From the NCBI GenBank assembly GCA_001179505.1, contig CDMY01000275.1, positions 433,270 to 497,269 on the forward strand: a stretch of DNA of 64,000 bases. Reading direction: 5' to 3'. Source of the stretch: Vitrella brassicaformis (Eukaryota; Sar; Vitrellaceae). This document shows, piece by piece, positions 20,616 through 33,662 of this stretch; position 1 is the first letter of the stretch; each line of letters opens with the position of its first letter. The notes below the pieces were generated by a model. That model did no database searches and had not been told where the DNA came from. It was given only the letters and a program-made list of their open reading frames with translations. The translations under genes were made by a program, and so were the position numbers.

Positions 20616-23234
20616 CGTGATGCTGTGTGTGCGCGTGCGTGTGTGTGCGTGACAGAGAGAGAGAGAGATCAGATGGTATGATTTAAGCCTCGTGTGTGTG
20701 AGGTTTTGCTTCGGTCTGTGTCGGCTTATGCTAGCATGTGTTGTGATGTGGAGTAGTGGGTCGTGGTTTTGGGCGGAGTAGTACAGAGCTAGGCTAGGCT
20801 TGCGCCTCCACGCATACCTACCACCGACCCCTCCCTCATGGGATGAATGACAGCGAGCGGTGAAGAGGAGAGGAGAGGAGAGAGAGGGCAGAGAGAATTC
20901 AATCACATCAATCGATCACGCGCATATACATGCATTCGTTTATTGGTCGTGGCACGTTGCGTTGCGTGTCTGCGTGTCCGTGTGGAGTGGATGCACTGCA
21001 CGAATCCGATCCACATTATATATACGTGTCTGTGTCTTGTCTGAGTGCTGCATTGCAATGCATTGATTGATTGCACGGTGATAATACTCTGTTATCACCC
21101 AATTATGTATACATATTTATCTATCTGGCTACTCACTCACCTCACCCCCTCCCTGACTCCCTGACTGACTGACTGACTGACTTTCTTGTCTGCGGTGTGA
21201 GAATGCAATGCGTTGAGCAAGGCATTCATTCATTCGGCGATCGATCCGTACAGTACACACAAAGTGCAAAGGCATGTATGCGTACGTACGTATGTTATGG
21301 GGACACCCACGCCACGCCACCCAGCCCAGCCGACCACCCCCACTCCAGCTCCCTCCCCCGACCCCCCACACCACCCCAACCCGTCCATCAATCACAGCCG
21401 TCACGTCACATCACATCCATCCCACTCACTGCTTTGTGTCTGTTTGTCTGTCTGTCTGACGTGTGTGGGTTTTGCGTCTTGATGATGGTGATGCTGTGAC
21501 GTGTTCCTTGCACACTCACACACACATATACACACACACCATGATGCGATGCAATGCGTGTAGTGTGTGTATGTGTGCCTGTGTTGCCTGCTTGGTTGGG
21601 TTGGTTGTGTCATTGGTTGCGTGCTGAATGCGGCGCGCTGGGTTGGGTTGGGTGAGAGAAAGGCCTTGAGGCGTGCCGTGCGATGCGTGTCACTCACTCA
21701 CTTGCATGTGATGTGCATTGCTTGGCTTGTATGGCATGGAAATGTAATGTGCCTGTCGGTTGCCATCTCAGTCAGCATGGATGGACACCACGCGCAGCCA
21801 GCCCCTAATTTTGGGTGGGCGCTCCGCGGCTTTCCATCCATCCATCCATCCATCCATCCACACCCACCCACTTACTTATTCAGTCCATGCCATGCACACA
21901 CACATCATAGCATTATAGAGACAGACAACCCTGACTGACATGTATGCCTCGCCGCCGTCACATCTCTCATTTACTTACTGACTTGCTCTCTCTTTCTCTC
22001 TCTCTCTCCCCCTCGTCACTCACTCGTTCGGCGCGTTTTGTCCATGTCTGTCACTCATGTGCACACAGAACAGAACACATCAGCTGTACACACACACACA
22101 CACACGTGTCGTGTACGGTACGCATTTATACGACAATTAAGATGACTTCAGTCAGCGCGCCGGATGGGATGGGATGGGACAAACAGACAGACAGGCAGAC
22201 AGACAGACAGACTGTGGGGTTGGACAGACAGGTCAGGTATGGATGGCCCCAAAGCGGGGCAGTCAGTGCATTCATTCATGTGTGTGACGCTGATCGACTG
22301 CCTGGTAAGATAAGGTCTCTCTGATGTATGTAAGTAAGGCTTTTGTAAGCAAAGCAGGCCATGCAGAGAGAGACAGACAGACAGACAGACCGACAGAAAT
22401 GTGCGTGGATGGATGGATGGACGGACAGATGGATGAGTGCGTGTCTCAATCAACGGATGCTTGGCCGCCGCATGATTTGCTGACGCATCCATCCCTGCAT
22501 TGACCGATTGTCTCAGATGGACGGACACCGCAAGCCACCTGCCGCCGCCTTTGGCAGCTCCGCACACGACTCGGCAACCACCTGCACACCCCCACCCACN
22601 NNNNNNNNNNNNNNNNNNNNNNNNNNNNNNNNNNNNNNNNNNNNNNNNNNNNNNNNNNNNNNNNNNNNNNNNNNNNNNNNNNNNNNNNNNNNNNNNNNNN
22701 NNNNNNNNNNNNNNNNNNNNNNNNNNNNNNNNNNNNNNNNNNNNNNNNNNNNNNNNNNNNNNNNNNNNNNNNNNNNNNNNNNNNNNNNNNNNNNNNNNNN
22801 NNNNNNNNNNNNNNNNNNNNNNNNNNNNNNNNNNNNNNNNNNNNNNNNNNNNNNNNNNNNNNNNNNNNNNNNNNNNNNNNNNNNNNNNNNNNNNNNNNNA
22901 CCCCACCCCGCCACACACACATCCACAAACATCGATCTCTTTCCATCGGACGATGGATGGGGAGGGGTCGCGTGCAGCCCACCTTCTTTTCCATGATGGG
23001 TGAGGTATGGCAGCAAAGGGGTCGGCTTATGGAGGAACGATTGATAGAGGCCGGCGGCTTGAGGGAACACGGCCCAGCCCGTTGAGCTTGCACTTTCGAA
23101 CCCTACACCCTGTTCGAAACCCTTCACCCATGCCAACTGCCCGTGGTGCACGAGTGCATCTGCCGTCGTATCTAATCTCGCTCTTGCTGCTTGAGATGCG
23201 TCTTTCTTAGTTTCCCGTGCTTTCCCCAGGGACG
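20616..23234. other. Long non-coding gap with simple repeats
   Basis: There are no supported exons between 20616 and the PPP4R1-like start. It holds AGAG, CATC, TGAC and ACAG runs and a (CCAT)n block near 21836-21860. The frames that bridge the N gap are artefacts of unknown bases. Confidence 0.45.
22600..22899. other. Assembly gap of exactly 300 N
   Basis: All 300 positions are N, which suggests a placeholder or estimated scaffold gap. Flanks are CCCACCCAC and ACCCCACCCC, so the missing piece is probably simple repeat. Confidence 0.98.
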
Positions 23235-26200
23235 ATGTTTGCGCGTAAGGTGGTCCCACCGAATCGGCAGGAGCCCAACAACTTCATCAACTGCGAGAAC
23301 CTCAGCCCTCTCGAGAAGGCCAAGCGGTTTTCGTCCAGCAAGTTGCCGCTCCAGCGGCTGGTGCTGGTTCGGGAGCTCGTGGACATCGCACATGAGGTCG
23401 GCTACGACAACACGATGCAGCACTTGGTGCCCATACTCAAAACTCTCGCCACCGACGCGGAGAACGTGGTGCGGCAGACACTCGTGGGACAGATCGGCGA
23501 TATGGCGGGCTTTCTCATCCAGTCGGACCCCGAATCAGGGTGAGCTGAGGTGGTCCGAACGAACAGCTGCGTGACGTGAGCGACACGCGCTCAACCGCGA
23601 ATATCGGTGTGTTTGTGTGCAGGTATGACCGTGTAGTTGATGTGCTGTTGCCCCTGGTCCGCGACCTCTTGAGTGACCGCGCCAGTGAGGTTCGGCAGAG
23701 TGCGTGTGACACGCTGTTCATCCTCTCAAGCCACCTCAGACCAAAGGTCAGCTGACGGGGGGACCGATGGTCGGGTCGCGAAGAGAAATTGAAAGTCACC
23801 TGCGTCTCCTCTCTGCCGTCGGGCTGGGCTGCAGGAGCGCGGCACTGTGATATTGACGACAGTGTTGACTTTGGCGCACGACCCTGACGATGAGGAGGCG
23901 AGAGGCCTGGCGGTTTTTCTCCTCAACGGACTGGCAGAGACCCTCGGCCGCGAGCTGTGTCGGCAGTTCGTGTCGATGGAGCTGCTCTGCCTCAGTGAGG
24001 ACCCCGCCTGGAAAGTCAGGAAGGCCACGGCATCCAATTTCATCGAGGTGGGTGGGTCGGGGGTGGGTCAGGAGGGCGGCGAATGAGAGGCCTCCAATAA
24101 AGAGAGGTCTTTTGTTGTCGTCCGTGTTGTTTGTTTGTGTCGCGACAGGTGTGTAAGGTGGTTGGTCGCGAGTTTGCCGCCAGTCGGCTGATCCCTGCTT
24201 TCAACCAGCTGGCACAGGACTCTGTGTGGGGCGTCCGGAAGGCATGTGCCGAGTCGTTGCTCGGCGTGGCGCAGGTATTGAAGACATACAGGATGGGATA
24301 TATGCGAATACGGGCTCCCTCCAGCACAGCCGGGCGGAGACGGATGGATTGATGCGATCGATGCGTGTGTTGTGTTGTGTTGTGTTGTGTCAGGCCGTTC
24401 CTCTGGAGGTCCGCCGTGGGCCTCTCGTCCACATAGTGCAGGCGCTGCTCCACGACGAAGCGAGGTAGACACCACACCACACCACACCAACACACCATCA
24501 ACCCAACCAGCATTCAAGGTATGACGCTGCTGCATCCTGTCCTCATCCTACCATCTTGGTAGGATGGTCAAGACGGCGACCCTGCAGCAGCTGGGTCCCT
24601 TCTTGACGACTCTGGCGGCCAACCCCGTCCCCACCGACGCCACCGACCTGCAGGCCCACCTCAAGGCCACCTACCCCCGCGCACTCCTGCCGCCCCTCAC
24701 ACCGCCCACTGCCACCGTCTCACCCGCGCTCACGGGATCTCCAGCCGCACCACAGCCGGGTGGTGACCATGACCACCCACAGGTGGTAGCAGAACAGCTG
24801 CTCAAGAAGGAAGGCGATGCCAGCGGCAGCAGCAGCAGTATCAGCAAGCCACCAGAGGAAGACCAGGGGACCACCACTGATGAGTGCGCGGTGCCGCTGC
24901 CCTTGCTGGAGGCGTACCTGTCTCTACCCTTTGTGCGTCTTGGTTCGGGGTCGTCCATGTCCAGCGACGGTAGTCCTGCTGGCGGCAGTGGTGGGGGCAT
25001 CGGGTCGGATAGCCCCCCTGCCGCACCAACGCGGCGGGGCGGCGGGGTCGGCGCACGCAAGACGATCGGCAAGGCGGGAGGCAGCCCAGGAGGGGAGGCG
25101 ACCGGCGGAGGGAACACAGCTGCCAATGGTACCAACCAACGACAAGACAGCAACGCGCCTCGAGGTCGATCCATTCATTACATCTGTCTGTTTGTCTGTT
25201 GTGTTGTCTGTCGTTCTGTCTTTCTCAGTTGAGGCCGCGTCATGGTGCGCGTATTCGTTTGCGGGTGTATTGCTGACTGCGGGTGCGGCCCACTGGCCCA
25301 TGATGGGCCACGCATTCCGCCGGTTGGCACGGCACACCAGCCCCCGGGTCCGCAAGCCCCTCGCCGCATCTCTCCATACCATCGCACACATACTCGCCAG
25401 CCACTACAAGGTCGACATGGCCAACAGCAAGAACACCCAAGATACGGACGAGGCGACAGAGGAGCAGCAGCCGGCCAGCGATGATGTGCCAGAGAAGGAG
25501 GGTCAGGAGAGTGCTCTCGAGCCGCCTGAGGTGACCACACAGACCACCGAGAATCCGCCAGCAGAGGCGGGGGAGAAGGAGGGCCCGTTGAATGAGGATG
25601 ACGACGATCGGTGGAGCGTGGACCGGTTCCAGATGGACAGCGACTCGGCAGACGAGGGCGACAACGGCGATGAGGACGAGAGTGGACTGACTGAGGACGA
25701 GCGGAGGCAGCGGGGGTGGCGCAGGAGCCTGGCCCTGCTGACCGAGACGCTCGACGGGCTCCTCCACGACCCATCCCCCGACGTCAAGGTGAGTGAGAGG
25801 GGAGACGAGACGTGTGGATACATACGTACCACACGCCGCCATGCCATGTGTGTGGTCGTGCTGTGCTGCTGGTGCACTCACTGCAGTTGGCGGCCTTGTC
25901 GGGTTTGAGTGACATCCTCAAGGTCATGCCCAGTGGCCCACAGAGACTCAAATACATTGGGGTAGCTACGAATAAGCGGAAGCACCGCATCAGACCAGAT
26001 GGCACCAATGCAGCTCGGTCTGGCCATCCATCTCAGGTTTTGGGTGAGTTGTTGCTGCGGGCTCGGCACAACTGGCGGATTCGGGAAAGTGTCGCACAGC
26101 AGATGGCCGTAAGAAGTCTTGCAGCACGAGACGAGACTCACATGTGACAGTGTCCGTGTCAGTCAGTCATTACATGTTTGTTGCTGTATGTGTGTGTGTA

Positions 26201-29200
26201 TAGGGCATGTGTGAGCTGGTGGCTGACACGACCATCGTTCGACACGAAATACTGCCGCTCGTCATCAAGTAAGTAATTCAAAAGAGACACACATCGCATC
26301 GCATCGCATCGCATCTATCATCATATCCTGGTGCTTATGGTGCTGTGTGTGTGTGTCGCCTCCCTCCCATCCAGGTTGTGTCAGGACTCGGTCGCCGCCG
26401 TCCGCAAAGCCGCTGTTGCCTGCATCCCGCTCGTCCTCAAACATGCCTGCCCCGACCTGTGGCAGTATTTTTCCACTCGCGGACAAGTGCCACTGTCAGA
26501 GCTGCTCATGAACGCCAGACCCCCACCCGCCCCACCCTCAGAACCATCAGACACCCGCAGTGGGCCCTCGTCCACAGCGACAGGAGCATCATCCGAGCAG
26601 CAGGCGGTGGCCAGGCCGAGCAAGCCATCGCGGCCGCCCCCACCTTCCCGGCACCGTCCACCGCCGAGGGAGCCGCCCCCTCGGCCGCCTGTGCCGAGAC
26701 GGATCGACGAAAGGCCCAAGCGTGATGACAGACGGCCGCCAGCGCCCCCGCGTGAGGCGGATAGGGACAGGAGAAGCAGGGGCGACGGTGATGTCGTGGC
26801 AAGGGGCGAGGAGAGGCGTGGCAGCGGGTTTGTGGGGTCGTGCCCTCCGCCGCTGACCACAGGGCCCGAGGTGGCGGTCATTTGGATACTCCTCAAGACA
26901 TTCGCAAGGTCAGATAGTCAACAAGAGAATGAATGTCTCGATCCCATTGATTGCACTCACTGCACATGATGGTTTGCCTGCCTGCCTGCCATTTGTTTGT
27001 TCAGGAGCACGACGTTCCACCAGCGTCAGACGTTCATCCACATGTGCGACCTGATCATCCGCGAGGCGCCCCGTGGCATCTTCCAGCTCTACTTCCTGCG
27101 GCCCCTGGCGCGCCTCTCGGGCGACCCCGTGCCCAACGTGCGGGGCGTGTGGGCGACAACCATGGCACTGCATGTCAGGGAAACCGGCAGACTCGGCAGA
27201 AACGCACTGGTCAGTATAGTGAGCCTTGCAGGGAGGAAGGATGGATTGAACACAATTATGACTCCTTTCTTTCTCTGTGTGTGTCGGGGTCAGATGGTGT
27301 GTGCTGCCTTGAGCATGGCTGGTGTGGACGGCGACCGTGAGGTCAAGCGGGTGTTTTCTGGCGTGCCGTTCGTCAAGGAGAGGGAGTTGGAGGCGGCTGA
27401 CGGCTTCGACATCGAAGACCTCACTCCACGGCAAATCAGCCCACTCCCATCAGGTACCTACAAGACGGACACAGCACAGCACAGCACAGCACAGCCACCA
27501 ACACATGGATCACTCTCCCTGCCGTCTATAATGCAATCGCAGTGTCTGATCGGGGGGCCCCTGGCACAGGCGAGAGCGAGGACTCGGACGCCGGCAACGC
27601 AGACTGGGAAGGAGACGAAGACCACGGAGGATTCGGCGGCCCCGGCGCCACAGGAGGACCCACGGCCCTCCAGAATGCTGCTGTGCCCGCCGGACCATCG
27701 CAAGGACCCCCTCCGCAACCTGACGGAGCTCCCGGCTCGCCGCCACCACCCCCTCCCTCACCGCCACTCGTGGACTTCCTGGAGGCCCACCCACTATCGA
27801 ATCGCATGGAGGACAAGGACGGCTCCCCATCCACAGCGGGGTCAGCATCGTGCTCGTCGACGGAGGGCAACAGCCCTGGCCTGACTCCACCGCCCAAGCC
27901 GCCCGGCCCCTCGCCCACTCTGCCGCTGGATGGAGTGGCGGGGCCAGGGCGGGTCGCCAGCGACGTCAAGCTGCCGCCATCCGTTGATGACAGCCCGACA
28001 GAGGACGACAGCAAGGCGGCCGCGTCACACGCCCATTCCCCTTCCGAGCCAGCACAGTCCAGCACCAGTCTGGACGACTTGGATTTTGTGCCCCGTCCGT
28101 CAGAGAGGTTGTCGATTGGCAACGGCGATGCACCCGAGTTGTCCATGACACGATCGGCCAGGTGTACATCGCCCCCACTGGGCCAGGGGGGCGAGGGCGA
28201 TGGGCCGATGCCCCTCGGCCTCGACAGCCTGCGGGACGGCAGCGACAGGCCGCTGGACAGGACACCGCGGCCATCTGTCGACGGCTCGTCATCCCCCCCC
28301 TTCGGTGCGGGGGAGCCTGAGAGCGAGGAAGCGCCCGAGCTGATCCGCGAGATGAACGAGGTGCCCAAGCTGTCGCTCTCGCGGCGATCGGTGGGCGGCC
28401 TGGGCGGCGACGGTAGCAGCCCCAACATGAGGGGCAGGAGCAGCCCCACTGACAGGGAGGGCAGGGGCGGGTCATCACGCGGCGACAGCCCTGGCAGTGG
28501 GTCGGGCACCTCCCCGTTCTTTCCAATGCTGATGCCTGACGAGCCATTGCGGGATCGGGATTTCTCACTCATGGCCAGGGGCGGTGGGCCATCGTCAAGC
28601 AGCCCCACCAGAAGACGAGGCAGCACGAGCGACGCCTCTCCTCGCAAGGGGTCGTCCCCGCCGTCCAGCAATCGCAAAGGCTCAGGTACCCCCCGGCCCG
28701 CTCCACCCGCAACAGCACCACTGCATCAGCAGGACAAACAGCTGAGTACCTCTCCGCCTTATCTGAACTCGTCAGCTCTCGCACTCACGCCGCCGTCCCT
28801 TGCCCTGCCAGACCTGGCCGCATCGCAGCTGCAGCGAGCCACACAAGCCGCCAAGGCAGCTGAGGCCTCTCTCCCAAGGTACCCGCCATCGCCCACCAAC
28901 GCCCTCTCACAACAACAGCAACAGCCCGACCGGCTGTCGCCCACGAGACGCGTTCCGGCGCCCCCGCCGGCCGTCTTGTCGTCTGATGCACCACCGTCTC
29001 CTGCTGCCCCAGGTCGGCACAGCCACCCCGCCATCACCCCTGATGGCAGACAAGAGCGGCCGCAAGCATCATCATTATCGACATTACCGTCGATGAGTGC
29101 CGATGCAGTAGAGGGAGCCGAGGGGCAGCGGGGCAGTGTGGTGAGCACCGATGAAAGTAGTGGGCCGAGTAGCGGGAAGCGGAGTGTCGACGGGGTGGAG

Positions 29201-29239
29201 CGAGGGGCGGGGGAGGACGATAAACAGGGCGATGAGTGA
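23235..29239 (+). CDS. PPP4R1-like HEAT-repeat phosphatase regulatory subunit
   Basis: At least 13 exons run from MFARKVVPP (23235) to the stop at 29239. Early exons are 23235-23539, 23623-23746, 23835-24047, 24149-24274, 24394-24464, 24563-25164 and 25229-25788. HEAT repeats are clear: PLQRLVLVRELVDIAHEVGY, LLPLVRDLLSDRASEVRQSA, LCLSEDPAWKVRKATASNFI, QLAQDSVWGVRKACAESLLG and LCQDSVAAVRKAAVACIPLV. The order, with a long acidic or disordered insertion splitting the HEAT array, matches protein phosphatase 4 regulatory subunit 1, which binds and targets PP4c. After residues near 27450 a tail of about 560 residues, rich in Ser, Pro and Gly and low in complexity, has no counterpart I know. It probably carries many phosphosites. 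Intron microsatellites include TCGCA and TGTTG units. Confidence 0.85.
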
Positions 29240-30186
29240 GTGAGTTGAGTGGGTAATAGATCGCGTCGATCGACTTATGGCCTGCCTATTTGTCAAGGAA
29301 ATATTGGAAGCGTGTTGTGCATGTGATGTGGCTGTCTTTTCTTCCCTTCTGACCACTCCCGTGACGACGTCGCTCGCGCATCGAGTCAGGGAGCGTGTGA
29401 TATCGTTGCCTGGAGTGGCTTGAAGAGAAGAAGGGAAAGGCACCGCTGTTCGGTTGACCCATTGGATGGATGGATGGATGGAACCGGCAGTTTTGTTCAT
29501 GGTTAGACAGACACACATGTTTGGCGATCGATGCTCAAGAGTACATCAGTAAGGGGTTTGCATGAGCCAGCCACACGAGCTCTCTTGTCCTGCCGGCAGG
29601 ACCTCACGCACTCGTCCAGTCCATCGGCGAGTGCCACATGTCACGACTCTCGAGGTCATTCGGCACGCCCTCCCACCCGCGGACAGGACAAACGTCACAA
29701 ATATATCCAGCAGGTAGGCAGACGCACGCAGGCAGGCAGACAGGCAGGCAGGCCAATGCATTCAATGCAGGGCAGCTCAGGCAGTCAGTGTAGGTAGAGA
29801 TTAAGATTACACAGACAGACAGCAAACATCTCGGCCTGTCCTCGGAATGCCTCGCTCTCTCCAGATTCGCGCGAGCATTTGAGTTTCATAGCATCGCCAA
29901 GAATGGCATGCGACAAAACTCAAGTCACCCAGACGAATCGGCAAAGAGCCAAGCACGCAAAAGAAGCCACTGGGTCGTCACGGGCGCTGGATGGTACAAC
30001 ACACCACACCACACCACAGCACCGATTTGTCTGTCTGCTTCAACACCCCCAAACAAACCCATTTCTTCCCATCCCCTAAACCCCACCCATACAATCCCAG
30101 CCCAGCCCAGCCCACAGATAACACATACATCAGCTCGTGTGGCCGGCGGTCGGGTCGGGTCAGTCACTAGTGAGTGCATCCATAAG
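29240..30186. other. Intergenic, convergent 3' ends
   Basis: This lies between the PPP4R1-like stop and the MA3 gene stop. It has GGAT, CAGG and CACAC repeats and a run of CCCAGCCCAGCCCA near 30098. No exon is recognised. Confidence 0.4.
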
Positions 30187-33100
30187 TTAGTTAGCGTCCT
30201 TGAGCTGTTTGAGCTCGAAACGGCGCGGCAGAATCTCCTGCTCGATGCCCTGGATGGATGGTATGTGCCCAGAACACACACACACACATTGGATTGGCAT
30301 AGTCGCATCATGACAGTGTCTCGTCTGTCTCTTGCTTGTGACCTGGACGACGAATGACTTGAGCATGTCTGGCGCATCCGGCACGTCGAGCTTCAACTGA
30401 CGAACGAACCACCAGTGCAGTGCACGCACACACAGACAGAGAGAGAGAGGTAAGGAAGGTCACACCCGACCCGACCCGACCCGACCCCTGTATGTCTCTG
30501 TGTATGTGTACGGTAGGTACCTCATGCAGTCGGTCGGCGGTGTCGTTGAATCCCCGAATGATGTCGTCGGCATGCAGCTCCTTGGCGTCCTTCAAATGAG
30601 ATATCAAACCCAGCGCAGCTGTGTGCATCAATCACAACAGGAGAGGACACACGCCAGACAACATAACCCAACCCCACCCCGTGGCTTGGCTTGCATGATC
30701 CATGGGATGGAGGGGCACTACATACACTTGCCTTCGCACTCTCTGCCGCTGCGTTCCATGGCGAGTGAGATGGTTTTGCGGACGAGTTCGGCAGCCTGTG
30801 GGGGCGCCAGGTCCATCTCCTTGACGCACCGGAGGGCCTCATCCTTCTCGAGCGAATCGAAATACTCCAGGATCGTCGTGTGCAACTGACCACACCACGC
30901 GACACAGAAACAGGTGTACTGTACCCATGTGTGTGTGTGTATGATGTGGTTGCCTTGCCCTCACCTCTTCCTTGAATCGCATGGCCTCGTCAGACGTGGG
31001 GTCAACACCTGTCCAGATCTGCACACAAGGGACGGACAACACAAGGGAGGGGATGGGCCCACCCAGTTCAGTTGTCTGTCTGTCTGTCTACCTTTCTGAA
31101 TCGTGCGGTGAGGCACTTCTCTCCCTCGGACAGCAACGCCATGGCCTTGCGCGCCACATCCATACCCGACGTGCCACCCACACGCAGACGCAACGCATTC
31201 TGTCCATCCACAATGTGACACATTGCATTGCATCGCAACATCAATCACATTTGAATGGACTGGATGGACATGAGCCTCTCCCGTCTCGTGTCGTCCCCCT
31301 CCCTCCCCTCCCCTCCCTCCATCTGGCCGGACCGACCTGCAGGAATATGGGCGGCAGGATCTCGTCAACCACCGCCCTCAACTGCACACAGCAAACCAAA
31401 CCAACCAACAGCACAAACAAAAAGCCAGCTGGCCGTTGTGTTTGCCATGCCATCCACTCCACTGGCTCCCCTGGCTTCACCCAGGCTGGGCTGACCATGA
31501 AGTTAAGTAGGTATTCGGGGGCTCTGGGGCAGTCGAGTGTCCAGTCGTCCATGGCAGCCATCAGCCGCGAGAAGGCCAGCTGGATGTCGTCACCCTTGAC
31601 CTCCTTGCCGTAGATCGACGACAGCAAACTTGACACTATCTCGCGGTGGCTGCACAGCACACAACACACATTCATACATCCATCCCCAGCCAACGGGGAG
31701 AGGGCTGGGCCATTTACTTTATAGGATGTGATGTGTGTGATCCATGTCATGACTGACATGCACCTTACTCACCGGTCGCTTCTGTCGCATGAGGCGGTGA
31801 TGAGTTTCTTGACGAACTCGTGCTGGAACGACACCGGCGACGAAGCGGACGACTCGGACAGCGTCTGCAATGCATTGCAATGCACCCAAACATGATGTAC
31901 ATACAGGCGATCCATTGAATTGATGCCTGTGAAGGGTGGGTTTGTTGTGCGGCTCACTGACTCGTTTGACTTCATCTTCGCCGCCTCCCTCAAGGAACTC
32001 GTCCACACACTCAGCCATCTTGCCCCTGTACGCCACCAACCTGCACACACACACATACAGTGAGTGTGTGAGATGGATCGTGTGTGGCGTGGGGTGCGTC
32101 TCCGTGTTGGTTCAGTTCACGTACTGGTCGAGTTGTTCCTTGAGTTGTGGGTATTCCCTCTGGTTGTCCTCTGTCTCCATCAGGGCTCTCAGGAACTGCT
32201 GCGGGTACCGGTGGGCGAACGAGGCGTCCAGGCACCCGTCAGCTATGGCGCAGTCGATGAACGACACCAACTGCTCGCGGAAACCGGGGTCGTCCTGACA
32301 CACGTGAAACAAACAAACGCATGTGTGACATTTAAGACAACCACACGCAATGCACCCTTGGCTTGGTAGGTGGGCCTGCCTCGTGTGTGAGTGTACCAGT
32401 ACGATATCGTCGGCCCTCTGGATGAGTTTCTCGAACCCCCTGGTGAGGTGCTGCTTCGTCAACACGTGGCTGTCGTACATGACCGTCAACAACGCAGCTG
32501 ATGGCACAATACAATCACATCACACATTCACACACACATTCTGTCAGCAAGTCTGACGTATCACCACTTCAGTGCAGTGCAGTCAGTGCGTTTGTGTAGA
32601 CGAGATGAGTGGCTGCGGTGCGGTGGGCTGACCGTACATGTGAGTTGCTGTGCCTTGGTGTCCCTGTCGCAGGCCCGCAGGACGACCCTGGCGACGAGGT
32701 CGTCGTAAAAAGACGGGCAGTTGAGTGCCTTCAGGGCCTCAGTCGCCTCGGCGCTGTCCTCGTTGGTCAGGTACTCATCCAATATCAACGGCCAGCGGCT
32801 CGAAAACTCCTCGTAGTTGATCACCTGCAGCACAGGCAATGGATGGATGGATGAAAGGGCATATGATGGCATGCATGGTCAAGTGAGTGCTGGCTGTGGC
32901 TGTCTTGTTGGTTGGTTGGTTGGTGGCTAAGCTCCCCCACCGACCGGTTTGTCGTGTGCGGATTTCTCCCCGTGGTAGCTGGACGAGTGCCGCCCCTTGT
33001 CCTGGAAGGTGCGCGACAGGTCCATCTCAACCAACACATAGTCGTCCTGACATATTGGTGCAATCAATGCAGACAACACACACACATACACACACACATT

Positions 33101-33565
33101 GAGTGCTTACCAACACACACCGTGTGTTGTGTGTCTGCCCACCCCACGCGCCTCGCCTGTCTCCGCGGTGGATGACGTACGATTGTGCATTCATTTCATG
33201 TGTACCTACCTCTCCTTCGCTGTCATAGTTGGGGTCGTGTGAGTCGATGGGCTTGGCGACGGCCTCCAGCTGGTCACGCACCTGGTTGGTCTTCTTGCCT
33301 GGGTCATCGAGTGAGGCAGACAGACAGATCTCAATCATATGAGCGCTTCGGCCATCTGGATGGCCACCCCACCATCCTTACCGATGATCTTCTCGTACAT
33401 CGTGGGTGGGCGTTGGATGAGATGAGAGGGAGGGCCTCGAGGAGGGCGCACACCCGCCTCCTCACTCACGAGTGGGCCGGCTGCAACGGTGGTCTTCGAA
33501 TGTGAGGAGCTGCCACGTGGTCGTGCGCCAGTCAGCTTGGCGGTGTGGCTAACTGCCGCCTGCAC
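30187..33565 (-). CDS. MA3-domain protein (PDCD4/plant MRF type), three MA3 units
   Basis: A multi-exon gene starting at 33565 (MQAAVSHTAK) or at an internal MYEKIIG. A conserved acidic signature (HDPNYDSEGEDDYVLVEMDL) precedes the domains, as in plant MRF proteins. MA3 unit 1 is RWPLILDEYLTNEDSAEATE through REYPQLKEQLDQYV. Unit 2 begins RGKMAECVDEFLEGGGEDEV. Unit 3 begins LHTTILEYFDSLEKDEALRC and ends with a basic tail, EILPRRFELKQLKDAN. MA3 domains bind eIF4A; PDCD4 (two units) and plant MRFs (four) modulate translation initiation, the latter under TOR. Three units is intermediate. It is head-to-head with Obg, about 100 bp apart. The introns are GT-AG, with plus-strand CACACA runs next to acceptors. 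Confidence 0.86.
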
Positions 33566-33644
33566 TGGGCAGTGCCTGGCGATGCGCAGAGGCCGCCAAG
33601 GCTCAGATTTTGAAGAGCCAACGATCGCCCACCTGCGAGCTAAG

Positions 33645-33659
33645 CTGAGGAGGTGGTCC
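33645..33659 (+). promoter_or_regulatory. Copy of the GCGAGCT dyad-like element
   Basis: This reads GCGAGCTAAGCTGAG and shares a 12-mer with the copies at 41445 and 52936. It lies 3 bp before the preferred Obg ATG (33663) and 80 bp upstream of the MA3 ATG on the other strand. If it is promoter or leader sequence, Obg starts here and not at the in-frame Met at 33489, which overlaps the MA3 gene. Confidence 0.45.
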
Positions 33660-33662
33660 GAG

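Noticed and set aside
22148-23259. Long reading frames across the N gap
   Set aside because: They exist only because unknown bases contain no stop codons. The real flanking parts are simple repeats.
33489-33662. Upstream in-frame Met for Obg at 33489
   Set aside because: It would overlap the 5' end of the divergent MA3 gene and place the dyad-like element in coding sequence. The Met at 33663 begins a signal-like stretch.
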